From Cyclobacteriaceae bacterium (lineage in GTDB: Bacteria > Bacteroidota > Bacteroidia > Cytophagales > Cyclobacteriaceae), in contig CP129487.1 in NCBI GenBank assembly GCA_030584025.1, positions 558,001 through 622,000 on the forward strand: DNA of 64,000 nt. The letters are read 5' to 3'. Position 1 is the stretch's first letter. Every line of letters starts with the position of its first letter. A program made the translations under genes and the position numbers. Shown in pieces: positions 51,793 through 61,700 of this stretch. A model generated the notes under the pieces. It ran no database searches. It was not told the DNA's origin and was given only the letters and a program-made list of their open reading frames with translations.

Positions 51793-54603
51793 TTACTTTC
51801 CTTCGGCTTTCGCCTTTGCTTTTGCAAAATCTCCTGCTTTTACCATGTTTAGCTTGTCGTAACTCAAATGCTTTTTCATGGCAGCGTTTATTTCTTCTAC
51901 GGTTAGTGCCTGAACCTTCTTTTCCAGCTCGGCATCCCACTCCATGGTACGACCGGTAAACAAGTAGTTGTTTAGTGTGCCTGCAATGGAGGCATCTTGT
52001 GCCCGACCAACCGTTCTGGATTGTAGCCAGCCTGATTTAGCGGCTTCAACTTCTTCAGCTGTAAAGCCTTCATTAACTGCCTTCAAAATCTCCTCTTTAA
52101 AGGTCTCTTCCAGTCGTCCAACATTTTCAGGAGCATAAATGGCATAGGCTGTAAAGCTTCCTACTTTATCCAGGTTTCCTGCACTGAAGAATGATCCAAC
52201 ACCATAGCTGATCCCCTCTTTTCCACGAATCCGTGAGAACAATCGTGAAGCAGTACCACCACCTAACATGTAGTGACCAAGCGTTAAGGCTGCATAGTCG
52301 GGTTCGGCATCACTGTACTCCCAGGAATAACTGGCAAGGAAAAATGCATTAGCCTTATCGGGAGTTTCAATTTTTTCATCGATGGGTTGTACATTTTTAA
52401 TCCTGGCCTCCAAGCGTTTGTAGTTGGCAGGACTTTTCCAGTTACCAAATTGCTCGCTGATAAGGGCGCTGATTTCGCTAGCATCAAAATCGCCTGAGAT
52501 GGCCAGTGTGGCATGGTTAGTTCCATAGAATTCTTTATGGAATTTTTTTACATCGTCAAGCTTCAGGGCGTTGATTGCAGCCAGCGATTCATCGAAATCT
52601 TCGGCATAACGCGGATCACCCTTGGGATATGGTGAGGTATGCTTCTGTAAACGGATGGAGGCTGCGGCCTGTGGTTCGCTTCGTTGCGATTCAATTGCGG
52701 CAATCTCTTCAGCTTTTAACTTTTCAAATTCTTCGGCTGGAAATGAAGCTTCTTTTAAAATCTGGCTTACCAGTTTAATGGTTTCAGCCAGGTTAGGGCG
52801 GGTGGTTTCGATGTTAACACTTACAGATGTTGCACCACCAAAGAAATTCACACGTGCTTTCAGCCTGTCAAATTCATCTTTAATTTGTTGACGCGTCATT
52901 TTCGAAGTGCCTTTGTCAAGCATACGCGCTGCATACTGTCCGGTTGTACCTTTGTTCATCAGGTTTTTCTCATCACCGAAACGTAAAGTCATGCGGAATT
53001 GCACAGACTCTCCGCGCGTTTTCTTTGGCAGGTAGGCCACCTTCATGCCATTGGCCAGCGTGCTACGCTGAGTGCGTGCTTCAATGTTAGTGGGTGAAGG
53101 GTCAAATTCCTCGCCACTGGCAACGGCCTGCTTACCTTTATAATCTTTTACCAAAGCAGCTACATCCGGTTCGCCTGGAATTTCAGCGCGATCAGGTTTT
53201 TCAGTTGGAATAAAGTAGCCAACGGTGCGGTTATCATCTTTCAGGTAGTTCTTGGCTACACGCAGAACATCATCGGGTGTAACTTTTTCTAACCGATCGC
53301 GGTACAGAAAGAATAATCTCCAGTCACCCATAGCAATGTATTCACTTAAAAATACACCTATGCGATCAGCATTATTAAAGTTTAGTTCAAACTGTTTCAG
53401 TATTTCTGTTTTTGCTCGATCAACCTCTTCTTTGGTGGGGGGAGTTGTAACTACATCGTTAAACGTTTTCACCATCGTGTTTCGGGCATCTTCAACAGAC
53501 TTCTCTTTTAATACTTCAGCAAAGGCCATCATCAAACCCGGCTCTTTTGATGAACGGGTCAGTGAGAATACTGCACTGGCTTTTTTAGTATCGACCAACG
53601 ACTTGTATAACCGACCAGAAGGCTGGGTGGTCATGATGTTTGAAAGTATCGAAAGCGGGGCAAAATCTTCATGTGAACCTGGCGAAATGTGGTAGGCGAG
53701 TGCAACGTACTGAACATCACCAACACGTTTTACAGTCACTGTTCTTTCACCGTCCTGAACAGGTTCGCGTGTATAAAAGGGAGCAAGTTCCCGATTAGGT
53801 TTTGGAATTGCACCAAAAAACTCGTTGATGTAATTCAGTGCTTTTCCCTCATCAAACTTTCCTGCAAGTACAACCACAGCATTATCTGGCTGATAGTACT
53901 TTCTGTAAAAGGCTTGCAAGCGATCGATAGAAACATTTTCAATATCGGAGCGTTCGCCAATAGTGGATTTTCCATAGCTATGCCATTGGTAAGCCGTACC
54001 GGAAAGTTTTTTGAATAATACACCAATCGGGCTGTTTTCTCCGCTTTCATACTCATTGCGTACAACGGTCATTTCGCTGTCGAGATCTTTTTTGGCGATG
54101 AAGGAATTCACCATCCGATCGGCCTCCATTTCGATTGCCCACTTCAGATTTTCTTCTGACGCTGAAAGGGTTTCAAAATAATTGGTACGGTCCAATGACG
54201 TTGTGCCATTGAAACTTGCACCCCGATCCTCCAGTTCCTTCATAATATTGATCGGATACTTAGGGGTTCCTTTAAAAACAAGGTGTTCCAGCAAGTGTGC
54301 CATACCCGTTTCTCCATAGTTCTCGTGCTTGGAGCCAACCAGGTACGTCACGTTTATGGTAAAGGTTTGCTTTGAGGCATCCGGAAATAGTAGAACGCGG
54401 AGGCCGTTATGCAGCTTGTATTCTGTGATACCTTCAACAGAAGTGACTTTTGCTGGAGGGGGAGTTTGTGGTTTAACTTCGGGTGAAGGAGCAGTTGTTT
54501 CTGCCGGTTTCTTGTCGGGGGACTTGGATTTCTTCTTTTGTGCAAAGCCATTTCCGGCCAGCAATAACAGAAGAATCCAAACAAAAATCTGTCGTTTCAT
54601 CAT
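51793..54603 (-). CDS. Two-domain M16 metalloprotease, periplasmic
   Basis: The 936-aa protein has a signal peptide (about residues 1-22, ending GFAQ) and a Lys/Pro-rich linker (residues 23-55). The first M16 half (about 60-490) carries the zinc motif HLLEH (His103, Glu106, His107) in GMAHLLEHLVFKG. The second half (about 515-936) lacks it; the corresponding stretch reads QYAARMLDKG. This active/inactive pair is typical of M16 enzymes that enclose peptides in a chamber. It should degrade peptides in the periplasm. A start one codon later (54600) is equally possible. Confidence 0.93.
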   Translation of the reverse strand: MMKRQIFVWILLLLLAGNGFAQKKKSKSPDKKPAETTAPSPEVKPQTPPPAKVTSVEGITEYKLHNGLRVLLFPDASKQTFTINVTYLVGSKHENYGETGMAHLLEHLVFKGTPKYPINIMKELEDRGASFNGTTSLDRTNYFETLSASEENLKWAIEMEADRMVNSFIAKKDLDSEMTVVRNEYESGENSPIGVLFKKLSGTAYQWHSYGKSTIGERSDIENVSIDRLQAFYRKYYQPDNAVVVLAGKFDEGKALNYINEFFGAIPKPNRELAPFYTREPVQDGERTVTVKRVGDVQYVALAYHISPGSHEDFAPLSILSNIMTTQPSGRLYKSLVDTKKASAVFSLTRSSKEPGLMMAFAEVLKEKSVEDARNTMVKTFNDVVTTPPTKEEVDRAKTEILKQFELNFNNADRIGVFLSEYIAMGDWRLFFLYRDRLEKVTPDDVLRVAKNYLKDDNRTVGYFIPTEKPDRAEIPGEPDVAALVKDYKGKQAVASGEEFDPSPTNIEARTQRSTLANGMKVAYLPKKTRGESVQFRMTLRFGDEKNLMNKGTTGQYAARMLDKGTSKMTRQQIKDEFDRLKARVNFFGGATSVSVNIETTRPNLAETIKLVSQILKEASFPAEEFEKLKAEEIAAIESQRSEPQAAASIRLQKHTSPYPKGDPRYAEDFDESLAAINALKLDDVKKFHKEFYGTNHATLAISGDFDASEISALISEQFGNWKSPANYKRLEARIKNVQPIDEKIETPDKANAFFLASYSWEYSDAEPDYAALTLGHYMLGGGTASRLFSRIRGKEGISYGVGSFFSAGNLDKVGSFTAYAIYAPENVGRLEETFKEEILKAVNEGFTAEEVEAAKSGWLQSRTVGRAQDASIAGTLNNYLFTGRTMEWDAELEKKVQALTVEEINAAMKKHLSYDKLNMVKAGDFAKAKAKAEGK

Positions 54604-54895
54604 AGTTTGGGTTTTTTAGTTTGAGGTACCCAAAGTAGTAGGATAAGCCCTTATATCCAAAGCACATTAACCCAATTTTGTTCGCTTTTGGGATAGTTCT
54701 GTTCACGATTGAACGATCAGAAAAACCATTGCCCTTTTTAGCCATGGTTATTTTAAAGATCAACATCCCAAACTTATGCGTATGCGCTTGCTAAAATCCG
54801 ATTTTTTTTGACTTAACGATATTTTAACGCAAATGCTGAAACCGAAAATGAATTTTAGCGTCTATAGTGTAGTATAGAAAGCAGCGTAAGTGGGT
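54604..54895. other. Intergenic region between M16 protease and the module-protein genes
   Basis: This 292-bp AT-rich region separates divergent genes. TTTGGGT (54606-54612) and ACCCAAA (54628-54634) form a short inverted repeat just upstream of the protease start. No exact -7 element or RNA gene is recognised. A minus-strand frame overlapping the protease start exists but has no coding character. Confidence 0.35.
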
Positions 54896-55267
54896 ATGCG
54901 AAAGATGTTGTTAATTTTTTGTTTGCAGATACTGTCAATAGCAACATGGGCCAATGGTACTTTGATGGATATGCCGGAGAAAATTCCAGGGGTAACCTTC
55001 ATCACCAAAGATGCTACGGTTGAGGTGTTGTATTCATCCAGTGAATGGTGTAGCACAAAAATTGAAATCAGAAATTCATCCGGCCAGGTTGTGTTTTCTG
55101 AAATTGTCCGCGCGCGCAATGGATTCTCCAGGCCGTATAATCTATCAGGTTTACCGCCTGGTGTTTACAAGGTGAGTGTTTCAAATGACCGTGAGTCGGG
55201 TTCAGAGAAGGTAATAGTCAGAAAGAAGCACCGACAGACCAGCACAGTAGTTACAGCGGCAGGATAG
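54896..55267 (+). CDS. Small exported beta-sandwich protein, one module
   Basis: The ATG at 54896 (MRKMLLIFC) gives 123 aa with a signal peptide (about residues 1-20). A GTG at 54890 is possible but less likely. The mature part is a single beta module with IEIRNSSGQVVFSEIVRARN, GFSRPYNLSGLPPGVYKVSV. This resembles the fold of secretion-system C-terminal domains (T9SS) and DUF3244, but there is no passenger protein in front. The downstream gene has two copies of the same module. The function is unknown. The C-terminus is basic (RKKHRQTSTVV). Confidence 0.75.
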   Translation: MRKMLLIFCLQILSIATWANGTLMDMPEKIPGVTFITKDATVEVLYSSSEWCSTKIEIRNSSGQVVFSEIVRARNGFSRPYNLSGLPPGVYKVSVSNDRESGSEKVIVRKKHRQTSTVVTAAG

Positions 55268-55330
55268 TTCACCTCCGTAAACGTGTGCATAAACCAAACC
55301 TCCTAAAAGTTGGTGGAATAGCTTTGTTTT

Positions 55331-55350
55331 TGATTTGATTGATCAAATCA
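55331..55350. promoter_or_regulatory. 20-bp palindrome between module-protein paralogues
   Basis: TGATTTGAT (55331-55339) and ATCAAATCA (55342-55350) are perfect arms around TG. There is no T-run on either side, so a binding site is more likely than a terminator. It contains TTGAT-TG-ATCAA, which resembles FNR half sites but with a shorter spacer. Confidence 0.45.
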
Positions 55351-55432
55351 GGATAAAAAATTTCCGCAAACGTTTTCTTACTCAAAAAATACGATTGTCT
55401 TACAATAGGGCAACCTTGGTTGGTGAAGCCCG

Positions 55433-55440
55433 TACATTTG
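55433..55440 (+). promoter_or_regulatory. -7 element of the two-module gene
   Basis: TACATTTG matches the consensus and lies 23 nt before the ATG at 55464. TTG at 55416-55418 is too close (14 nt), so the -33 part is not assigned. Confidence 0.55.
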
Positions 55441-55463
55441 CAGTGTAATTAAATTTAACAACT

Positions 55464-56036
55464 ATGAAAACAAAATCATTATTACTTACAGCCCTGATGG
55501 CCGTGTCGTCTTTCCTGGCTGTTGCAAACGATGATCCGAGCAATACAGGTTTGTTTGTTATCTCCGGAAAATCGGGTGTTTACAAATTAATTTATGAAGG
55601 AGAGAAGCCTTCTGCAATGCTGCTTACTATTTCAAATAGTAAAGGCAAGGTAGTTTACAGTGAATCCGTAAGAAGCCTAAAAGGATTTATTCGTCCAGTA
55701 AACTTTAAAGGAATGGCAGCCGATACATACACCATTCAGTTGAAGCAAGGTGATAAGGTTCTTTCTGCTTCAGTAGACTATGCTCCTGAGCAAAAGTCGA
55801 ACAAAGTAGCTTCCCGTGAAGTGGATGCCCGTAAGTTTGCCGTGATGGTTGCCAATGAGGGTACAGAGACAATTGAGGTCAGGATTTTTGACGAAAATCT
55901 GAACCTGATCAATACGTACCAGGAAACTGTTTCAGGTAGCTTCGGTAGAATTTTTAACCTCAGTGAAGTAAAGTCTAAGAAATTCACGTTCGAAGTTTAC
56001 AATAGCGCTGGTTTGATTGAAACCCTGACATTCTAA
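55464..56036 (+). CDS. Exported beta-sandwich protein, two modules
   Basis: The 190-aa protein has a signal peptide (about residues 1-21, ending LAVAN). Module 1 (about 28-105) contains LTISNSKGKVVYSESVRSLK and GFIRPVNFKGMAADTYTIQL. Module 2 (about 122-190) contains VRIFDENLNLINTYQETVSG and SFGRIFNLSEVKSKKFTFEV. Both align with the single module of the upstream paralogue around the shared core [KG]-x-[GF]-x-R-x-x-N-[FL]. The protein is probably periplasmic or extracellular, perhaps adhesive or structural; no enzyme motif is seen. It ends with a strong terminator. Confidence 0.78.
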   Translation: MKTKSLLLTALMAVSSFLAVANDDPSNTGLFVISGKSGVYKLIYEGEKPSAMLLTISNSKGKVVYSESVRSLKGFIRPVNFKGMAADTYTIQLKQGDKVLSASVDYAPEQKSNKVASREVDARKFAVMVANEGTETIEVRIFDENLNLINTYQETVSGSFGRIFNLSEVKSKKFTFEVYNSAGLIETLTF

Positions 56037-56055
56037 TCCATATTAGTTAATGATG

Positions 56056-56090
56056 AAAAGCCAGAGTGATCACTCTGGCTTTTTTTATTT
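56056..56090 (+). terminator. Rho-independent terminator of the two-module gene
   Basis: AAAAGCCAGAGTGA (56056-56069) pairs with TCACTCTGGCTTTT (56070-56083), a perfect self-complementary stem (in practice with a GATC loop). A T-run continues to 56086. The end overlaps the stop of the convergent mlaD-like gene. Confidence 0.92.
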
Positions 56091-57050
56091 TTTCTTTTTC
56101 TCCTGTTCTTTAAAATACTTGCGTAAAAATGCGCTCCGCTTTAATGCTTCCATATTTTCAGTGAATGAAGCAGTTCCTTCTTTTATGTTTTGCAGTGATT
56201 GCTGGACATCTTTAGCAACCGCAGTGTCGTAAAGTAAGAGCGGTAATGCTCCCTGACCTTGTTGTATAGTTTGAAGTACTATACTGACGCTATCTGAAAC
56301 AGCCTGAAGTTTTGTGCCGGTTTGTTGAAGTTTAGTAAGTGTGTTATTTACCTGGTGCGCGGTTAAGGTGTCGTTTAATAGCCAGCCAATTGTACCTCGA
56401 CCTTGATTGATTTCATTAGTAAGTGTGTTTAGCTCCTGAATAAGTTCGTTGGTTTTCTGCGCGGTTAACCGAAGATTTTTTACAGTCAACAATACCTCAT
56501 TGCGCAAGGTGGTATCGTATAGAACGGAGGAAACCGTTCCCTTCCCGGTTTTGATTTGTTGGGTAATCTCCAGCAGATCATGTGTTAGCATGGCTGCATT
56601 ATCGTTGGTCACGTTCAGGGTGTTGAGAATGTCATCTGTCTTAATACGACTGTAGGATTGAATAAGACTGTTGTTTTCAACGGGTAATGCCTGACCTTTT
56701 CCTGGGGAGATGTTAACAATCATGTTTCCCATCAGGCCATCGGTTCCAATTGTCGCCAAGGCATTTTGTTTAATGTGCTGGCGCAGACTTTCCTTAATGC
56801 GCATCCTTACTTCAATAACGGAGTCGTTCATAAAATTTACTTCTGTTACTGAGCCGGCATCTATGCCTGAAAATCTAACGTTGTTACCGGGTTGCAATCC
56901 GTTCACGTTATTAAAGTGAGCAGCAATTTCAAATGTCTCACTGAACATGTGTTGCTTTTGCCCGATCAGGTACACGGCAACCGTGAAAATAAGCACACCC
57001 AGGATGACGAATATTCCAAGGCGAATGGTGGTTCCGGTTGACTTTTCCAT
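56085..57050 (-). CDS. MlaD/Mce-family lipid-transport protein
   Basis: The 321-aa protein has an N-terminal membrane anchor (residues 8-29) and one MCE domain (about 38-120, with GLQPGNNVRFSGIDAGSV and GTDGLMGNMIVNI). A helical tail contains three copies of a G-x-G-x-hydrophobic motif: GKGTVSSVLYDT, GRGTIGWLLNDT and GQGALPLLLYDT. MCE proteins form hexameric rings that carry phospholipids between inner and outer membranes. It is the third gene of an E-F-D operon. Confidence 0.9.
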   Translation of the reverse strand: MEKSTGTTIRLGIFVILGVLIFTVAVYLIGQKQHMFSETFEIAAHFNNVNGLQPGNNVRFSGIDAGSVTEVNFMNDSVIEVRMRIKESLRQHIKQNALATIGTDGLMGNMIVNISPGKGQALPVENNSLIQSYSRIKTDDILNTLNVTNDNAAMLTHDLLEITQQIKTGKGTVSSVLYDTTLRNEVLLTVKNLRLTAQKTNELIQELNTLTNEINQGRGTIGWLLNDTLTAHQVNNTLTKLQQTGTKLQAVSDSVSIVLQTIQQGQGALPLLLYDTAVAKDVQQSLQNIKEGTASFTENMEALKRSAFLRKYFKEQEKKKK

Positions 57051-57066
57051 GGTTTTACGTTTATAG

Positions 57067-57822
57067 TTAAGTAAAGAAAGCCTTCACGGCTTCATCTTTT
57101 GATTGATATAATTCATCGTAGGTTGCTTCCGCATGATTTCGACCCTCATGTAAAATAACCATCCGGTTACTGGTAATTTTAGCGCAGCCTAAATCGTGGG
57201 TAATAATAATGGCAGCCGTGTTGAAGCGTTTTTGTATTTCGTTTATCAGCAAACTTATTTCTCTTCCCGTCACCGGATCTAATCCACTGGTTGGTTCGTC
57301 ATACAAAATAATTTTTGGACGCATGATCAATGTGCGCGCAAGCGCAATTCTTTTTTTCATCCCACCCGAGAGTTCTTCGGGCATCATATCAACGGCATGC
57401 GCCAGTCCTACACTTTCCAGCGATTCCATCACCAATTCATGGATGGAAATATTCTTTACCTTTTCCGGATGCCTGCGCAGTGGAAACTCCAGGTTTTCAC
57501 GCACCGTCATCGAGTCGTACAACGCACTGCCCTGAAACTGAAACCCAACTTCAGTACGCAATGCGTCAATTTCTTTCTGGTTTAGATCGGGTACGGACCG
57601 GCCCAACACATTAAGTGTGCCTTTATCGATAGCAATAAGTCCGATGATGCATTTAATCAATACAGATTTTCCTGATCCGGACTTTCCCATTACAGCCACG
57701 TTTTCACCTTGGCATACATTCAGGTTAAAACCTTTGAGCACATGGTTTGATCCAAAAGATTTCCATAAGTCTTCTATGGTTATGACAGGCTCGCGAGAAT
57801 CGATGTTGACTGGTGCTTTCAT
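57067..57822 (-). CDS. ABC ATPase of Mla-type lipid transporter
   Basis: The ATG at 57822 overlaps the upstream permease stop as TGATG and gives 251 aa; a GTG at 57825 is the alternative. Motifs are Walker A GKSGSGKSVLI, Q loop GFQFQGSALYD, signature LSGGMKKRIALART, Walker B IILYDEPTSGLDP and the switch His in IIITHDL. It drives lipid movement through the MlaE-like permease. The MlaD-like gene follows after 16 nt. Confidence 0.93.
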   Translation of the reverse strand: MKAPVNIDSREPVITIEDLWKSFGSNHVLKGFNLNVCQGENVAVMGKSGSGKSVLIKCIIGLIAIDKGTLNVLGRSVPDLNQKEIDALRTEVGFQFQGSALYDSMTVRENLEFPLRRHPEKVKNISIHELVMESLESVGLAHAVDMMPEELSGGMKKRIALARTLIMRPKIILYDEPTSGLDPVTGREISLLINEIQKRFNTAAIIITHDLGCAKITSNRMVILHEGRNHAEATYDELYQSKDEAVKAFFT

Positions 57823-58592
57823 CACAATTCGTAAAAGATATCGGTGATCAGAACGGCAATAAAATCAAGAATGAACACCAGCATGGAGCTGATAACAACA
57901 GCCGAATTTGCTGTCCGGCCTACACCTTCTGTTCCCTTTTTAGAGGTGAAGCCTTTGTAACACCCAACGATACCAATGGCAAACCCAAAGAAGAAGGATT
58001 TTGTAATGGATGGTATCAAATCACTAAACTTCAGGTATGTAAAAACATTGCTGAAGTATAATTGAAAGGTCACTTTTCCTTTGATAAGTTCAACCAGTGA
58101 AGAGCCGATGAGTGAAACCACATCGGAGAAGATTACCAATAACGGAAGCATGAGTATGCAAGCGGTGACGCGTGTAATCACGAGATATTTATAGGGATTG
58201 GTTCCTGAAACCTCCATGGCATCTATTTGTTCGGTTACTTTCATGGATGCCAACTCAGCACCAATTCCGGATCCGATTTTACCAGCACAAATCAACGCGG
58301 TTAATACCGGCCCGATTTCCCGAACAATAGCAATGCCCACCATTGAGGGCATCCACGATTCCGCACCAAACTCTACCAAGGTAGGTCGGGTTTGCAATGT
58401 GAGCACAACACCCATAATGAAGCCCGTAGCGCCAACCAGGCCGAGTGATTTATTTCCAATGAGGTAGCATTGGCGTAGCAGTTCCTTGAATTCATAAGGA
58501 GGAAAGAGAAATTCCTTCACATACCGCCAACTGAACAACGTCATTTGGCCGGTTTCCAGGAAAAATGTGCGTAAAGATTTAACTACACCCAT
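57822..58592 (-). CDS. MlaE-family permease
   Basis: The 256-aa inner-membrane protein matches MlaE/YrbE: GFIMGVVLTLQTRPTLVEFG, then VREIGPVLTALICAGKIGSG and IGAELASMKVTEQIDAMEVS. About five or six membrane segments are expected. It forms the channel part of a phospholipid ABC transporter with the ATPase and MCE proteins encoded directly downstream. The usual mlaC and mlaB genes are absent here, as in most Bacteroidota. Confidence 0.93.
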   Translation of the reverse strand: MGVVKSLRTFFLETGQMTLFSWRYVKEFLFPPYEFKELLRQCYLIGNKSLGLVGATGFIMGVVLTLQTRPTLVEFGAESWMPSMVGIAIVREIGPVLTALICAGKIGSGIGAELASMKVTEQIDAMEVSGTNPYKYLVITRVTACILMLPLLVIFSDVVSLIGSSLVELIKGKVTFQLYFSNVFTYLKFSDLIPSITKSFFFGFAIGIVGCYKGFTSKKGTEGVGRTANSAVVISSMLVFILDFIAVLITDIFYEL

Positions 58593-58681
58593 ACTTAAAA
58601 GTATCAGGTATGGTTAAAAAGCAGACTGATGTTTGTCAGCGATTAAACTGATTTATAGATAGATCAAAAGTCAATTTTCGA

Positions 58682-58723
58682 TAGTCCATAGACCATTGAC
58701 TAAATGCCATGGACTATGGACTA
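58682..58723. repeat. Inverted repeat between icmF and mlaE
   Basis: TAGTCCATAG (58682-58691) and CTATGGACTA (58714-58723) are perfect 10-bp arms 22 nt apart, with extra partial copies of ATGGACT within. It begins 4 nt after the icmF stop on the minus strand. It resembles degenerate dispersed repeats in Bacteroidota and may help end icmF transcripts. Confidence 0.5.
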
Positions 58724-58727
58724 AAGA

Positions 58728-61700
58728 CTACATGTTTCGCCTGTACTGTCCGCCTACTTCAAACAAGGCTTTGGTAATTTGCCCGAGCGAGCAAACCTTG
58801 GCAGCCTCCATTAATTCCTCAAAGATGTTTTTGTTTTGGATGGCAGCTTGTTGTACACGCTCCAGCATGGCAACTGTTTTATCGGCATGGAAGTGATGCA
58901 GGTTTCGGAGCATCGAAATCTGGTATTCTTTTTCTTCCGTTGTGGCACGTATTACTTCCTGTGGCAATACTGTTGGCGATCCTTTTGAACTCAAGAATGT
59001 ATTCACCCCGATAATCGGATATTCGCCTGTGTGTTTTAATGTTTCGTAATACAAACTTTCTTCCTGAATTTTTCCACGTTGGTACATGGTTTCCATTGCC
59101 CCCAATACACCACCTCGTTCAGTGATGCGATCGAACTCCGATAGCACAGCTTCTTCAACAAGATCAGTAAGCTCTTCAATAATGAATGATCCCTGTAACG
59201 GATTTTCATTTTTGGCCAATCCTAACTCTTTATTAATAATGAGTTGAATAGCCATGGCTCTCCGCACGCTTTCTTCTGTAGGAGTGGTGATGGCCTCATC
59301 ATATGCATTGGTATGAAGCGAGTTGCAGTTATCGTAAATCGCGTAAAGTGCCTGCAGGGTTGTGCGGATGTCGTTGAAGTCGATTTCCTGTGCGTGTAAT
59401 GAGCGACCAGAAGTTTGAATGTGATACTTCAACATCTGCGAACGGGCATCCGCTCCATATTTGTTCTTCAAGGCTTTCGCCCAGATTCGTCTGGCAACGC
59501 GACCGATTACGGCATACTCCGGATCAACCCCGTTGCTGAAGAAAAAAGACAGGTTAGGAGCAAAGGCGTTGATGTCCATGCCTCTGCTTAAATAATATTC
59601 TACGTAAGTGAAACCATTTGCCAGCGTAAAGGCCAACTGTGTAATCGGGTTGGCACCAGCTTCGGCAATGTGGTAACCTGAAATGGAAACCGAATAAAAG
59701 TTTCTTACTTTTTTATCAATAAAGTACTGTTGTACATCACCCATTAACCGAAGGGCAAACTCTGTAGAGAAGATACAGGTGTTCTGAGCCTGATCTTCTT
59801 TTAAAATGTCGGCTTGTACGGTTCCACGCACCTGTGATAATGTCTCGGCTTTTATTTTTTCGTACACCTCTTTTGGTAGTACCTGATCTCCGGTAATACC
59901 AAGCAGCATTAACCCAAGTCCGTCATTGCCTTTTGGTAACGCACCCTGATAAGCAGGTCGTTCATTTTCTTTGCCTTTATAGAGGTCAGCAATTTTCTTT
60001 TTTACTTCTTCTTCCAGTCCGTTTTGCTTGATGTAGATTTCGCATTGCTGGTCGACAGCGGCATTCATGAAATAGGCCAACAGCATCGGTGCCGGACCGT
60101 TAATGGTCATCGATACGGAAGTTTTCGGATCGGCCAGGTTGAAACCGCTGTAAAGTTTCTTGGCATCATCCAGGCAGCAAATGCTTACACCCGAGTTGCC
60201 GATCTTACCGTAAATATCAGGTCGGTAATCCGGATCGTTACCGTAAAGGGTTACTGAATCGAATGCGGTTGATAAACGTTTGGCCGGCATGGCCAGACTT
60301 ACATAATGAAAGCGTCTGTTGGTGCGTTCTGGTCCTCCTTCACCAGCAAACATGCGGGTAGGGTCTTCGCCTTCACGCTTGAATGGATAGATACCTGCCG
60401 TGTATGGAAATTCACCGGGCACATTTTCTTGCAAACTCCAACGCAACAAATCTCCCCAGCTTGAATATTTGGGAAGAACAACTTTTGGAATCTGTGTGTG
60501 CGATAACGATTCGGTGTGTGTTTGAATACCGATCTCTTTATCGCGAACCTTGAATTTAAAAACCGGTTCTTTGTATTTAGTTACTTTTTCTTTCCACTCT
60601 TCAATTAACTTCCAGTTTTTCGGATCAAGGTTGAGTTTGATCTTATCAAATTCTGCCTGAAGTACTTTTTTGATGTCGGCATCGGCAACAGACTCAATCG
60701 TTTTGTTGAATGCAAATAATTTTTCAGCTACAACCACCTGTTCATTTACCCATTCATCGTATTTGCGGTTGTTTTCTGAAATTTCACTGAGGTAGCGCGT
60801 ACGGTGCGGAGGGATAACAAAAATCTTCTCCGACATCTCGCGGGTAATCTCAAACGATGATTTGAGATCAGCGCCAGTCTTTTCTACAACCTTATCAATA
60901 ATGTGTTTATACAACTGATTCGTACCCGGGTCATTGAACTGTGAAGCAATCGTTCCGAACACGGGCATGTCTTCCGGTTTTTTATCCCAAAGTTGGTGGT
61001 TGCGCTGGTATTGTTTCTTTACGTCACGTAAGGCATCCAGAGCACCGCGTTTATCAAACTTGTTCAACGCAATCACATCGGCAAAATCAAGCATGTCGAT
61101 TTTTTCAAGCTGAGTGGCAGCACCATACTCTGGAGTCATGACATATAGTGAAACATCACTGTGATCCAGTATTTCCGTATCGCTTTGCCCGATACCCGAT
61201 GTTTCCAAAATGATCAGATCAAACCCAGCCGCCTTTAATATTTGTATCGCTTCCTTTACATAAGCCGACAACGCCAGGTTGGATTGACGCGTAGCCAGCG
61301 AACGCATATACACGCGAGGATTATTGATCGCATTCATGCGGATACGATCACCCAGCAGCGCACCACCGGTTTTGCGTTTGGATGGGTCAACGGAAATCAA
61401 TCCGATGGTTTTATCTTTAAAATCAACTAAAAACCTTCGCACAATTTCATCGACCATGGAAGATTTCCCCGCGCCACCCGTACCGGTTATGCCCAACACC
61501 GGAGCTTTTGAAGTTGCTGCCTTTTTATTGATCTCGCTGAAGAAATCCTTATGCTCATCATAATAATTTTCCGCAGCTGAAATTGCCTGCGCTATCGGTA
61601 CGTAATTGTTAATTGATAACTGCTTATTGCTAATTGTTTTCCCCGTTGGAAAATCACTCTTCTCCACCAAATCATTGATCATTCCCTGAAGGCCCAGTGC

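Noticed and set aside
54473..54766. 97-aa minus-strand frame over the M16 start
   Set aside because: It is out of frame with the protease signal peptide and has no recognisable coding pattern.
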